A stretch of DNA of 64,000 nucleotides from Sabethes cyaneus (Eukaryota; Arthropoda; Insecta; Diptera; Culicidae). Position numbers and translations under genes: made by a program. Below, piece by piece: positions 44,318 to 55,952 of this stretch (positions are counted from its first letter, which is position 1; the number at the start of each line of letters is the position of its first letter). The stretch covers positions 82,796,604 to 82,860,603 of the forward strand of contig NC_071353.1 in NCBI RefSeq assembly GCF_943734655.1. Reading direction: 5' to 3'. Below the pieces are notes generated by a model. It was not told the origin of the DNA, ran no database searches, and saw only the letters and a program-made list of their open reading frames with translations.

Positions 44318-45103
44318 TTATTGTAGGGCTGCCTTTGCCTTCTGGTACACCGGGCATTTAAAGCCTCCCGTCACGTGGTCGTTGTCTTCCTTGCACAACA
44401 TACACCTCGGTTGCTTATTGCAGTCCTTCGCAACGTGCCCCTCATTGCCGCATTTCCGGCACAGCTTCGATCTGTCAGGTCCCGGACAATTCCTCGCCTG
44501 GTGACCAAAGTCCATGCATTTAAAGCATCTCGCCATTTCTTTGGGTTCACGTGGGATTGCTCTAAAGCTAACCACCGCCCATCCAATTTTGACTCTGTCC
44601 ACCTTCAGAAGCCGGTTTGCCGCCTCGATAGATAGACGAATCGACGCCGTCTGCGTACTGCCGTATGCCTTCCGCAGCCGAATAGACATTGGAACGTCGC
44701 CCAGGTATTCCGCTCTTGTTAGCACGGCTTTCACCTCACTCTCTGTTGTGACCTCGTCCAGGTTTTTCGCTTCAACGATCGTCTCCTGAGACAAAGCTTT
44801 TACTTGAGCTTCGCTACCGAGCGCTGTCTCGACTAGCGCCTTGAAAGCCGCGCTCTTCACCTCCGGGTCTCTCTTGAGCTCGAAGAGCAACTCGCCGCTC
44901 TGAGTTCTCCGGGTTTTCACGACCTTTTCCCCTAACTCTTTCAGCTTCGGGTCGTCCCTCATTCTCTTGAGGAGATTATGCCGTACGACGTATGCCGCGT
45001 CGTCTTCTCGCCCTTCACTCCAACAATCAGAGCATCGCCTCTGCTCCGGATCCGGCGAGGTTGGGGTCTCGCCCTATTCTTCGCCTTTTTTTCCGCTTCT
45101 TCG
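44318..45103 (-). pseudogene. R1-clade ORF1 (gag-like), 5' truncated
   Basis: Nucleic-acid chaperone of the LINE RNP.  After a basic start (EAEKKAKNRARPQPRRIRSR) and a one-base shift near 44990, it reads MRDDPKLKELGEKVVKTRRT ... and ends with three zinc knuckles: CFKCMDFGHQARNC, CRKCGNEGHVAKDC and a CMLCKEDNDH...C knuckle. The stop TAA at 44320-44318 shares its last base with the ORF2 ATG. The beginning is lost at the microsatellite junction. Confidence 0.85.
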
Positions 45104-45105
45104 GG

Positions 45106-45204
45106 ATGTATGTATGTATGTATGTATGTATGTATGTATGTATGTATGTATGTATGTATGTATGTATGCATGTATGTATGTATGTATGTATGTATGTATG
45201 TATG
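45106..45204. repeat. (ATGT)n microsatellite, right of the LINE
   Basis: About 25 units with one ATGC variant. Confidence 0.95.
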
Positions 45205-45338
45205 TTCAAGAAAAGTGAGTTATTGAAGCCTCTTAGTGGAATAGGAACTCTGAAATTAAAGAAAAGAAAAAACTTTTACCGACTAAATTCCACTATTTAA
45301 TATTTATTCGCGACAGATACGTATACGCTTTGAAATAA

Positions 45339-45384
45339 GACACTGATGAAGCCTGCACGTCGTAGGTGAACTACGTATCTGTTG
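45339..45384 (+). ncRNA. Hammerhead-like motif 3
   Basis: GACA, CTGATGA, A, GCCT...AGGT, GAAC, TACGTAT, C, TGTT. Sister of motif 2. The GAAC change makes activity doubtful. Confidence 0.4.
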
Positions 45385-45521
45385 CAAATAAATATTAAAT
45401 AATGGGATTCAATCGAAAAGTTTTTTCTTTTCTTTGATTTCAGAATTCAATTGTCATTTTCTTCACTTGCTGTTTCTCACAATTGTACAAGAAAAGCAAA
45501 AAGCGAAGAATAGCAGTTAGT

Positions 45522-47593
45522 TTAACCGTTATGTGTTCGGCTGGGTACCCGGGTACCTTTTGAGACTTTAGCCTCGAAAAACAAGGTTTACGACAACTCA
45601 GTCAGCTAAAACTCGTAGAATGCTCCTAACTAGTGGGAATAAACCATTTGTCATCAACAGTGTACCTGTAGCAGCAGGGGGGGTCGAAGGGGGGGCCTTC
45701 GAATTTTTTTACCCCATAAGTGTTCGGATGGGTACCCGGGTACCCACCGAAATGAAATGCTTCTAACTTTATCAATTCTTGACCGATTTTGGATCTTGAA
45801 CCGTCAAAAGATTGGAAAATTTGTCTATTTTTAGAGCATGAGACTAACCAAGCTTGGGACGACGTCTGGTTCCCGTAAATCCGGATCTCCGGGACCATGT
45901 TCCGGATCCAAAACAAATGTGTACAATTGTCAATAAAACCACACAATATTGGTATCAAAATTCATGAAATCACTCCAGGAGTTGATGTTTATCCATTTTG
46001 AGTCCATTCAACTTATAGTCTTTGGAATGGCCACTCCGGAGCAGGTTCCTGTGGTGCCTTACGGGACCGCTAACATATATGGATATGGAACCCTAGCAAT
46101 ATGTATATCAAAATTCACGAAATCACTCCAGGAGTTGAGTTTAATCCATTTTAAGTTCATTTGATAAGCTGTACCTGGAATGGCCACTCCGGAGCAGGTT
46201 CCTGTGGGGCTCTATGAGACCAGTAACATGTTTGAATGAAACCCTAGCAATATGTATATCAAAATTCGTGAAATCACTCCAGGAATTGAAATTTATCTTT
46301 TTTAAGTTCAGTTGATGACATGTCCTCGGAATGGCCATTCCGCGGCAGGTTCCTGTGGAGCCTTATGAAACCATTAACATGTTTGGATAAAAACCCCAGC
46401 AATATGTATGTCAAACTTCATGAAATCACTCCAGGAGTTGATTTTTATCCACTTTGAGTCCATTTGATGAGTTGTCTCCAGAATGGCCATTCCGGAGCAG
46501 ATTCCCGTGGGGTCCTATGAGGCCACTAGCATGTTTGGATAGAAACCCTAGCAATATGTATGTCAAAATTCATGAAATCACGCCAGGAGTTCATTTTTAT
46601 CCATTTTGAGTCCATCTGACAAGTTGTCCCCGGAGTGGCCATTCCGAGGACAACTCGTCAAATCGACTTAAATGGACAAAAATCAATTCCTGGAGGGATT
46701 TCATGAATTTTGACATACATATTGCTAGGGTTTCTACCCAAACATGTTAGTGGCCTCAGGGCCCCATGGGAATCTGTTACGAAGTGGTCATTCCGGGAAC
46801 CACTCATCAAATGGACTCAAAGTGAATAAAAATCAACTCCTGGAGTGATTTCATGAAGTTTGACATACATATTGCTGGGGGTTCTAACCAAACATGTTAC
46901 TGGTCTCATAAGGCTCCACAGGAACCTGTTGCGGAATGGCCATTCCGAGGACATGTCATCAACTGAACTCAAAAAGGATAAATTTCAATTCCTGGAATGA
47001 TTTCACGAATTTTGATATACATATTGCTAGGGTTTCCATCCAAACATGTTACTGGTCTCATAGAGCCCCACAGGAAGCTCTGGAGTGGCCATTCCGGGGA
47101 CAAATCATCAGATGGACTCAAAATGGATAAAACTCAACTCCTAGAGTGATTTCGTGAATTTTGATATACATATTGCTAGGGTTTCAGTCCAAACAGGTTA
47201 ATGGTCTCATAAGGCCCCACAGGAATCTGCTCCGGAATGGCCATTCCGAAGACAACTCGTTAAATGGACTCAAAATGGATAAACATCAACTCCTGGAGTA
47301 ATTTCATGAATTTTGATACCAATATTGTATTGTGTGGTTTTATTGACAATTGTACACATTTGGTTTGAAACCGGAACATGGTCCTGGAGAACCGGATTTA
47401 CGGGAACCAGACGTGGTCCCAGGCTTGGTAAGTCTCATGCTCTAAAAATAGACAAATTTTCCAATCTTTTGACGGTTTAAGATCCAAAATCGGTCAAGAA
47501 TTGATAAAGTTAGAAGCATTTCATTTCGGTGGGTACCCGGGTACCCATCCGAACACTTATGGGTGTTAAATTTCCCGTACACATAACGGTTAA
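45522..47593. mobile_element. TTAA-flanked giant palindrome, second family
   Basis: TTAA on both sides (45522-45525, 47590-47593), ends CCGTTATGTG, subterminal GGTACCCGGGTACC. Two ~1-kb inverted arms are made of ~152-bp units around GAAATCACTCCAGGAGTT (45965, 46118, 46270, 46421, ...). Same plan as 11930-13352 but different termini. The X copy at ~36027 (TTAAATTAACTG) is the empty site. Confidence 0.88.
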
Positions 47594-47699
47594 GTATGCA
47601 GGTATAGTGGTGATAGGATTAAAAATACTAGTAAGTTGATTTTTCCAAATAAATTTATGCAAATTTCAAACAAATTTTCCGCATCAATAGATGCTCTTT

Positions 47700-47960
47700 T
47701 GAGGAGGACAGAGATCGTGAGGAGCTTGAACAACTATTCCGGGCTAATGATACCCGCAAGTTTTACGAGAAGGTGAATCAAACTCGCAAGGCCCACACAC
47801 CAAATCCTGACATGTTTAGGGACGAGGGAGGGGATCTTATCACAAACGAGCGCGAGGTGATCGACAGGTGGAAGCAGTTCTTCGATGAACACCTCAACGG
47901 CGATATAGCAGCAGGAGACGCAATGGAAGTTAACCTCGGAGTATCTACAAACGACAACAG
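47700..47960 (+). pseudogene. RTE-like LINE linker fragment
   Basis: Frame EELEQLFRANDTRKFYEKVN ... PDMFRDEGGDLITNEREVID then RWKQFFDEHLN, the segment just before RT in RTE-like LINEs. Truncated at both ends inside X copy 2. Confidence 0.65.
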
Positions 47961-48656
47961 CGTATTTTTCGACCTCGTCTTGTTTCCTAACCCACTAATA
48001 TTGTAAAAACGATGCGATCAAGCTAATGATTATCTTTTCATGAAAGTACAAAGAAGCTTAAGTTTTGATTTCCATGCAAAAATAATTATCAGAAGGAGCG
48101 CCAGCTAAGAAAAAGTTCAATTTCTCTTTTTCATATTTGATGCTCTATTCAGTTATTTTTTCTGATTCAAATATATTGTACAATTGAAGCCAAGCAAACT
48201 AATAGTAAAATTTTGAGGTTAATCATTTTGTTGTCGATATCCTTTTTCTTCAAAAGTGAAGTATATAATAATTTTTCTGAACTCTTGTTTTTCAAAGATG
48301 CTAACTTTGGTATTGATATCAAAATATCAAAAAATCTGCTATGAACACATATTTCATATTGTCAATTCAAAACAAATTTCGCATGTGGCTCTGAAGCCCG
48401 AAAGTTAAGGCCGACCGATTATAAAACTAAATAATCAAGTAACATAAATGACGCTTACAAGGAAGGAAAGAAAATATAATTATTCTACGCAATACGTTGT
48501 GAATTTTACTGGCAAATAAGGATTTTGAAGAATACGGAACGGGTATTTAAAAATATAGTCAAGTTAATTATAGATGTTCCTGAGAAATTAAATAACGATT
48601 ATTGTGGCAGTAGAAAGGCTAGGTTACGCCGCTAAGTGGATTAATTCGGGTTTTTT

Positions 48657-49133
48657 TGTTAATTTGTGGCATTACGTTATGTTTGTTTCTGCAAATATGT
48701 AGTTATAGGAGCATTAGTTGTTCGATTTGCAGAGATTAGATAAAGGTTGAAATGGTACGCCATTTCAAGGCGGGCGGTAATGTTAAAGTTAGTACTAAAA
48801 ATAAGTAGAGAGTAGCTAAGTAGAGTATAGACGCATCAGAATTCCAATTAATGGTAGCAAAGTAACTAGGATCCACCATGCAGTGGTGAATATAGGCTTA
48901 TCAATCTCTTATAGACACTCACTCTCAGTGATCGTTTGATAAAATTCATATGTAATATTAGTATCTATGAGATTAAAGTTCAGTACCGATCAAGCAATCA
49001 CGGTAACAAGTAGTCAAATTCACGTCCGTTCGATCAAGTCCAGAATAAACGTTCTTCCTCTAAAGGTAGAGTTTCAGTACACACGCGAGTTTTCATTCTA
49101 CCAAGTGAACCAGTGAAATATCAATCTCCAACA
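48657..49133. repeat. Possible solo LTR, 477 bp
   Basis: Runs TGTTAATTTGTGG ... ATCTCCAACA between X and the satellite. TG...CA ends, and an AATAAA (49053) ~80 bp before the end, look LTR-like. No clear duplication and no second copy in the window, so tentative. Confidence 0.35.
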
Positions 49134-49189
49134 CCTTTTTGCCTTTCTACTATCTATACCTATAAAGAAGGATTTCTGTCTGTCTGTCT

Positions 49190-50895
49190 GTCTGTCCTGT
49201 GTTCCTTATAGAATCAAAAACTACTGAACCAATCGGCGTGAAAATTTGCATGTAGAGGTTTTTGGGGCCAGGAAAGGTTTTAGTGATGGTTAGAGACCCC
49301 TCCCCCCACTAAGAGGGGGGGGGGGCTCCCATACAAATGAAACACAAATTTCTGCATAACTCGAGAACTAATCAAGCAAATAGAACCAAATTTGGCATGT
49401 GGGTGTTTTCGGTGACAAGAATTTATTCTAGGGTAATTTGAGACCCCTCCCCTCTTTATAAGGGGAATTATAACTCCTCTCCCCTTTAAGAGGGGGGGTT
49501 TCCATACAAATTTCCTCATAACTCGAGAACTAATCAAGCAAATGGAACCAAATTTGGCATGTGAAGGTTTTCGAGGGCAAGAAAATTTTCTATGTTGAAT
49601 TAGGACCCCCCTCACTTTAAGAGAGGGGGCTCCTGTACAAATGAAATACCAATTTCCTCATAACTCGAGAACTAATCAAGCAAATGGAACCAAATTTGGC
49701 ATGTGTGTGTTTTTGAAGACAAAATTTTTTTCTATGATGAATTGGGACCTCTCACCACTTTAAGAGGGGGGGGGCTCCTATACAAACGAAATACAAATTT
49801 CCTTATAACTCGAGAGCTAATTCAGCAAATGGAACCAAATTTGGCATGTAGGTGTTTTTGGAGGCAAGAATGTTTTCTATGATGAATAAGAACCTCTCCC
49901 CACTTTAGGAGGGGGGGCTCCTATACAAATGAAATACAAATTTCCTCATAACTCGAGAACTAATCAAGCAAATAGAACCAAATTTGGCATGTGGGTGTTT
50001 TCGGTGACAAGAATTTATTCTATGGTAAATTGAGACCCCTCCCTCTTTATAAGGGGAATTGTAACTCCTCTCCCCTTTAAGAGGGGGGGCTTCCATACAA
50101 ATTTCCTCATAACTCGAGAACTAATCAAGCAAATGGAACCATCTTTGGCATGGAAGGTTTTCGAGGGCAAGAAAATTTTCTACGGTGAATTAGGACCCCT
50201 CCCCACTCTAAGAGGGGGGGCTCCTGTACAAATGAAATACAAATTTCCTCCTAACTCGAGAACTAATCAAGCAAATAGAACAACATTTGGCATGTGGGTG
50301 TTTTTTTTGGTGACAAGAATTTATTCTATGGTGAATTGAGACCCCTCCCCTCTTTATAAGAGGAATTATAACTCCTCTCCCCTTTAAGAGGGAGGACTTC
50401 CATACAAATTTCCTCATAACTCGAGAACTAATCAAGCAAATGCAACCAAATTTGGCATGTGAAGGTTTTCGAGAGCAAGAAAATTTTCTATGGTGAATTA
50501 GGACCCCTCCCCACTTTAAGAGGAGGGGCTCCTGTACAAATGAAATACAAATTTCCTTATAATTCGAGAACTAATCAAGCAAATGGAACCATATTTGGCA
50601 TGTGGGTGTTTTTGGAGGCAACCATTTTTCCCATGATGAATTAGGACTTTTTACCTTTTTAGGAGGGGGGGGGGGGCTCCCATTCAAACGAAATACAAAT
50701 TTCCTCATAACTTTAGAACTAATCAAGCAAATGGAACCAAATTTGGCATGTGAGAGTTTTAGATGGCAGAATTTTTTTTCTGTGGTGTATTACGACCCCT
50801 TTCCCTTTTAAGAGGGTGGGCTCCCATACAAATGAAATACAAATTTCCTTATAATTTGAGTACTAATCAAGCAAATGGAACCAAATTTAGCATGT
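49190..50895 (+). repeat. Tandem satellite, eleven ~145-bp units
   Basis: Each unit holds AACTCGAGAACTAATCAAGC, CCAAATTTGGCATGTGGGTG and a purine run AAGAGGGGGGG. The repeat starts near 49358, 49520, 49662, 49807, 49950, 50111, 50252, 50418, 50561, 50708, 50852. Spacing alternates between ~143 and ~163, hinting at a higher-order dimer. A (TCTG)n lead-in lies at 49174-49195. Confidence 0.9.
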
Positions 50896-52681
50896 AGGAG
50901 ATTCAGCTCGCTGAATCGTAGCCATATGATAATGTAGTCTGCAGTGACCAGTCAGTGATCTGACAAGAATACTGCAATTTACCTTTGAGTGTTGCAAAAG
51001 AAATTTCACAACCTTCTCACAAGGCTTAACAATGAAACTTTTCGTTTGACGACAAGTTTCAAGATTTTCCCAATAACGTACATGTTCAGATGAAAACCAA
51101 GATCGAATCTTTTGTTTTATCCAACATGCCGCAATTGGTAAAGCAGGTTCCGGTCCGAAAACCGACTTTTCTGCTCCAAATCTTGCTAGTTCATCAGCCT
51201 ATTCATTTCCGGTTATACCAGGATGGCCAGGAACCCAAATCAGATGAACGGCATTTAGAATGCTTAGTTCTTCTAATTGGGTGTGGCAGGCGATGACTGT
51301 TTTAGATTTAGAATTAGCCGCACAAAGGGCTTTTATAGCGGCTTGACTGTCAGGACAGAAGTAGATAATCTTGCCTATCAGTCCTTTCTGAAGTGCAAAC
51401 TGAGCTCCGTACATAATTGCAAAGATTTCAGCTTGAAAAACGGTGCAGTAACTACCCAACGAATAGGATTCCTCCAATTCCAGTTCACGGCAGTAAACAC
51501 CAGCACCCGGGCAACCTTCGTACAAGGAACCATCGGTATAACAGACCACATAGTCGGAAATTTTCCTTTCCATGTAGCCTTACATCCAATCCTCTCTAGG
51601 AGGAAAGTCACTTGAGAAAGTCCTATACGGGAAAGTACGCATGAGCGTTACATCGCTAGGAGCAAGGGCAAACTTGTCCTCAGCAACAATTTGCGACCAC
51701 AATCGAGTATGACCAGTGGAACCGTCCACAGACTGCCAAAGGCCAATCGCGTGTAGTCGATAAGCACATATTAGTGCCTCTTGCTTCAGGTGGAAGTGTA
51801 GAGGTTTAATATTGAAAATAGCTTCTAGGGCGGCAGTAGGAGTTGTAGTAAATGCACCAGACATTGCCATTAAACACATCCTTTGAAGATGGCTTAGCTT
51901 TATCTGGACAGTCACAGCTTCCCCGCTCTGCCACCATACAAGACAACCATACGCCAGTATTGGTCTGACAACGACCGTGTATAACCAGTGTATGTATTTG
52001 GGTTGAAGCCCCCAAGAGTTGCCAATTGCTCGTCTACATTGCCTAAAGGCCATGCACGCTTTTTTAATTCGGAAATCAATATTTGTGAACCAGTCAAGCT
52101 TGGAGTTGAGAATCATTCCCACGTACTTCACTTCGTTCACAACATCAACATCCGACTCGTAAAAGCGCAGAGCGCGAGCTCCATTGGTATTTCTACGTCT
52201 TGAAAATAAGACGATAGATGTTTTGCTCGGATTTACCGAAAGTGCAGTTTCTCGGCACCACGTTTCCACGAAGCGTAGTGCCTGCAGCATTAAGTCAAAT
52301 AATGTGCTTATGCACTTTCCAACTACTAGGATGAGATAATCATCCGCAAAACCATATGACGGATAGCCTAGACCATTGAGTTTCCTCAGTAGGCCATCCG
52401 CCACAAGGTTCCATAAAAGAGGCGAGAGAACGCCACCTTGTGGACATCCACAAACACTTTGCTTCCAAATGCTTGCTTGCCGTAAGGACGAAAAAAGCAA
52501 TCGGTTACTAAGCATTTGTTCTATCCACTTTATGATTATTGAAGGCACATTATGATAACGAGCAGCCTCCAAAATGGAAGCGAAAGATACGTTATCAAAC
52601 GCGCCTTCAATATCCAAAAAAGTTCCTAAGCAAGATTCCTTTTGTGAAAAAGTAACCTCAATTTTATTCACCACATCTTGT
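50896..52681 (-). pseudogene. LOA-like LINE ORF2: RT C-terminal part and RNase H
   Basis: RT palm: LDIEGAFDNVSF (near 52620), GCPQGGVLSPLLW, YGFADDYLIL (near 52340), then the thumb. After a single stop at 51580 comes an RNase H domain: YVVCYTDGSLYEG (D), FQAEIFAI (E), CPDSQAAIKA (D), then VPGHPGITGNE (H/E). The tail runs on to SLTGHCRLHYHM near 50930 and stops at the satellite junction, losing the last ~70 codons. RNase H is known in LOA and I groups. Confidence 0.85.
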
Positions 52682-55498
52682 AATTTATTTATTTATTTAT
52701 TTATTTATTTATTATTATTACTTCATCTGACTATAGTCTACATGAATGGTTTCTATAAAACATTGGTGCTTCTTAACCTTTGTACAAATTTATACGATGG
52801 CTCGTCGAAATTAAACAATTCTTCCACTTTAGAAAATGTTCTAACACATGCAGTGACGGGTTCATTACATCCAAAGACGGTACGGTGGAATGGAGTTTGC
52901 AGTAAGCCGGTGGAACGTAGAGTCCGTTGCGAAGCACGAAAGTCCAATAGAGATAAAAGTCTGGGGGAATCAATTTCACCGTTGATGACTTTGGCCACGA
53001 ATACTGCCTGGTGCGTTTTTCGTCGATAATCTAGCGAGTCTAGATCAAGTAGCCGGCAGCGTTCAGAATAGGGTGGGAGAATCTCGGGATGACGCCATGG
53101 TAGATGTCGCAGGGCAAGCCGAATGAATTTCCTTTGTACTCGTTCGATGCGCAGGTTCCATGTTAACTGCTGAGGACACCATACAATACTACAGTTTTCA
53201 AGCAATGGCCGAACCAGAGCACAATACAAGGATTTCAGGCAATGCGGATCATTGAAATTTCGTCCAATTTTAGAAATGAATCCCAGTTGACGCATTGCCT
53301 TCGAAATAATCGATTCACGGTGTAGGTCGAATGTTAGCTTAGTATCAAGTAGCACACCAAGGTCGCTAACGTGGTCTACTCTGCGTAGCTCAGACCCCTC
53401 AATCTGATAGTTAAATAGAATCGGACTTTTAATACGGTAAAAACTTATCACTTCACATTTTGCCACACTTAGTGTGAGCCAGTTTCGTTTACACCAATCA
53501 ACAAATGTATCGAGTAATTCTTGCAGGCGGCGACAATCGTCAGTTTTTCCAATAGGTAGAAATAATTTCAAGTCATCAGCGTACACAAGTCTGCATCCGA
53601 TGTCCAATAGCAACGTGACGTCGTTGAAAAACAGTGAAAAAAGTAGTGGTCCCATATTACTACCTTGCGGAACACCCGAGGTATTAGTAAATTGCGCAGA
53701 AATACACGTGCCAAGCTTCACGCGCAATACCCTGTCACGCAAGTACGAGCTGAGCCATCGCACTAGTTGTTGGGATGCACCGAGTCGAAAAAGTTTACGC
53801 AATAATATTGAATGGTCGATCCGATCAAAAGCTGCCTTCAAGTCCGTGTAGATTGCGTCCACTTGCTTCTTATTTTCTATTTGCGAGATACAGGTAGAGG
53901 TGAACTCCATTAAATTCGTACAAACGGAACGACCAGGCATGAAGCCGTGTTGAGCTGAAGATATGTAGTTTTTTGTACGAGACAACATCATACTGCTAAC
54001 AATTATTTCGAACAATTTTGACGCGGCAGACAAATTAGTAATTCCGCGATAGTTTCTAACGTTCCGGCGGTCGCCTGTTTTATACACTGGGAACATAAAC
54101 GACTCCTTCCAAATATTCGGGAATTTAGCTTGTTCGAAGGATTTGTTAAAAATAATGCGTAAGGGAACGACTAACGGTACAATACAGCGATTCAAAACTA
54201 CAGCTGGGATGCCATCAGGCCCCGCAGAGAAGGAACGCTTCAGTTTTTTTGCAGCGGTTATTATCATGTCAGCAGTAATCTCAAACACATTCAAGTTGAC
54301 CAAATCAGCTGGAACGTATGAGGCAGCGGTTTGTGCATCCTGATCAGACGCTGTTTCATTGGCGAACACAGATGAGAAAAAGTTTGCGAACAGCTCACAA
54401 GATTCAGAAACGGATGTAGCATCAATTCCGTCAAGGCACACGTGGGAAGGAATGGACGAGCATTTCCTTTTCGAATTAACGAAATTCCAAAAATTTTTCG
54501 GTTGTTTACGGAGATCAGTTTGCACACGCAGTACATAGGATTTATACAGAACTGCATTCAAACGACGATATTCAGCACTGGAACGTTTAAAGTTGCGCTG
54601 TGTCAGCGTTGTTTTACGTTTACGATATGCACGCTGTGCTCGGTTGCGTTCCCTCTTCAACTGTCTAAGATACGGAGTGCCCCACGCAGGTAAAGCCGGT
54701 TGTTTCGCAAGAGGTACATTAGAATTCATCCATTGCGAAATAGTTTCACAAAACTTCGATGCCATCTCATCAACATCGTTAAACTCAAGTAAAGCCCTCC
54801 AATCAATAGAAAGCAAGTACTGATCTAGCGCAGAGAAATCCATTCTTCGAAAATTCAACTTTTTTGTTTCATCAATCAGATCCGGAGCGGTCCTATTATC
54901 ACAGACAGGCAACGACATCACAAGCGGTGGGTGGTGAGGGTCGACAGGCAGCAGCGGGGTAACACAACGATCGATCGACAATAAGCATCCAGAAGTGCAA
55001 AATACCAGGTCTAACATGCGTCCGAGATGATTGCGCTGTGTGTTCACTTGTGTAAGGTTCAGAAAATTCATACCATCGATCAAAGCGGCACTGGCACAGG
55101 GCAGATGCGCTATGGATACATTTTGGCTTCCATCCGATCCCCATTCAATGCGAGGCTGATTAAAATCGCCGCACACCAGAAGCGAGCCCCGATCAGTACA
55201 TTTGTCCCACAGCTCACAAATAGACGAAACGTGGCTATCGACAATGTCGATGCTGGAACTTTTGTCCGGCGGAATGTACAGGCAGCAAAGTAACAGCTGT
55301 TTGCCACGGACAGTAGCATTAACGCAAACTTGCTCTAAGTGGGCGCTGTAAGTAGATTCGGCAATCGAACTAGGGTAGCATTGTGCCACGGCAATAAGTA
55401 CACCTCCGAAGCTGGATTTGTCACTGTTGCGTGGATTACGGTCGCAGCGGAAAACATTATAAGACGTGCCGAATAATAAAGTGGTTGTAGACTTGCCA
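52682..55498 (-). pseudogene. CR1-like LINE nested in the LOA-like LINE
   Basis: From the middle of its endonuclease (GTSYNVFRCDR, 55495) through LLVCGDFNQPRIEW, the basic linker, FSAGPDGIPAVVL, QHGFMPGRSV, DAIYTDLKAAFDRIDHSILL, GVPQGSNMGPLLF, LVYADDLKLF (near 53590), to VQRLRSTNVL stop at 52753. The 3' end is a (TAAA)n-type tail (52682-52717). RT catalytic residues are intact, the N-terminal endonuclease half is missing. The frame runs without stop from the host LINE into this element, making a 1058-codon chimeric frame. Confidence 0.88.
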
Positions 55499-55952
55499 CT
55501 TTGATAAGCATGTTGTGCTGAATGAAGAGGAACTTCTACTAAGCTTGTTTCGCGGATGTGGTGATCAACAATCCGCTCAAGTGATTTAAGCAAAAAAGAC
55601 GTTAGACTGATTGGTCTAAAACTTTTTGCTTGCTCGTGTGTCGCGCGTCCACCTTTAGGAATAAACTTAATGGTTATTTCACGCCATTGAGTTGGGATGT
55701 ACCCAATAGCAATAATACACACAAACATCTTTCTCAGAATGTGTTTGAAGTACTTGAATCCTTTTTGCAGTAGAATAGGGTATATTCCATCTGTTCCAGG
55801 AGATTTGTATGGAGAGAAGCTGTTCACGGCCCACTCAATCGCTTCAGTTGTGATAAGTCTCCGAGCAAAAGCCCATGAGTCTAAGCCACCTAAAACGATT
55901 TCTGGATCGTTTCGAACTTCAGGTTCCACACAGCCCGGAAAGTGATTCGAAC
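55499..55952 (-). pseudogene. LOA-like LINE RT N-terminal part
   Basis: VEPEVRNDPEIVLGGLDSWA ... FSPYKSPGTDGIYPILLQKG, WREITIKFIPK, KSFRPISLTSFLLKSLERIV, HAYQSGKSTTTLLF, where the CR1-like LINE entered. Continues at 52681 with VVNKIEVTF. Confidence 0.85.

Larger units (their letters stand above)
40790..44318 (-). pseudogene. R1-clade ORF2, endonuclease-reverse transcriptase
   Basis: Starts at ATG 44318 (MEVIQINLNHC), overlapping the ORF1 stop as TAATG. The endonuclease is complete: IIAEPYR (E), VIGGDFNAWATEW, TYSDHQAIRY. Then YWWNESLNAL, the RT core with TIDVKNAFNSASW, GVPQGSILGP, FADD, and a C-terminal CPECGNVEETAEH finger near 41015. Breaks: Lys-to-stop at 43530 (PR*VEP), loss of ~70 codons between LNRLSIY and ITIDVKNAF (about 42820, removing the FRKGRSTVDAI box), a 694-bp palindromic insertion at 41517, and Trp-to-stop near 41126. 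Inactive but relatively well kept. Confidence 0.88.
40155..45105 (-). mobile_element. R1-clade (Waldo-like) LINE in an (ATGT)n tract
   Basis: The longest LINE here: partial ORF1, ORF2, 3' UTR (40175-40789, with two ~85-bp subrepeats) and a 20-bp poly(A) (40155-40174). (ATGT)n, that is (ACAT)n, flanks both sides. Waldo elements of the R1 clade are known to target (ACAY)n. 5' truncated in ORF1. Interrupted at 41517-42210. Confidence 0.88.
45205..48656 (+). repeat. X-family repeat, copy 2
   Basis: Reverse of 32671-36383. Contains a hammerhead-like module (45215-45520), TTAA palindrome 2 (45522-47593) and an RTE-like scrap (47700-47960) that replaces ~230 bp of X. Ends CGGGTTTTTTT at 48656. Confidence 0.75.

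Noticed and set aside
49190..50895. Regular direct repeats resembling a CRISPR array, and several 60-110-codon ORFs
   Set aside because: Units are a ~145-bp eukaryotic satellite without spacer structure. The ORFs are repeat translations.
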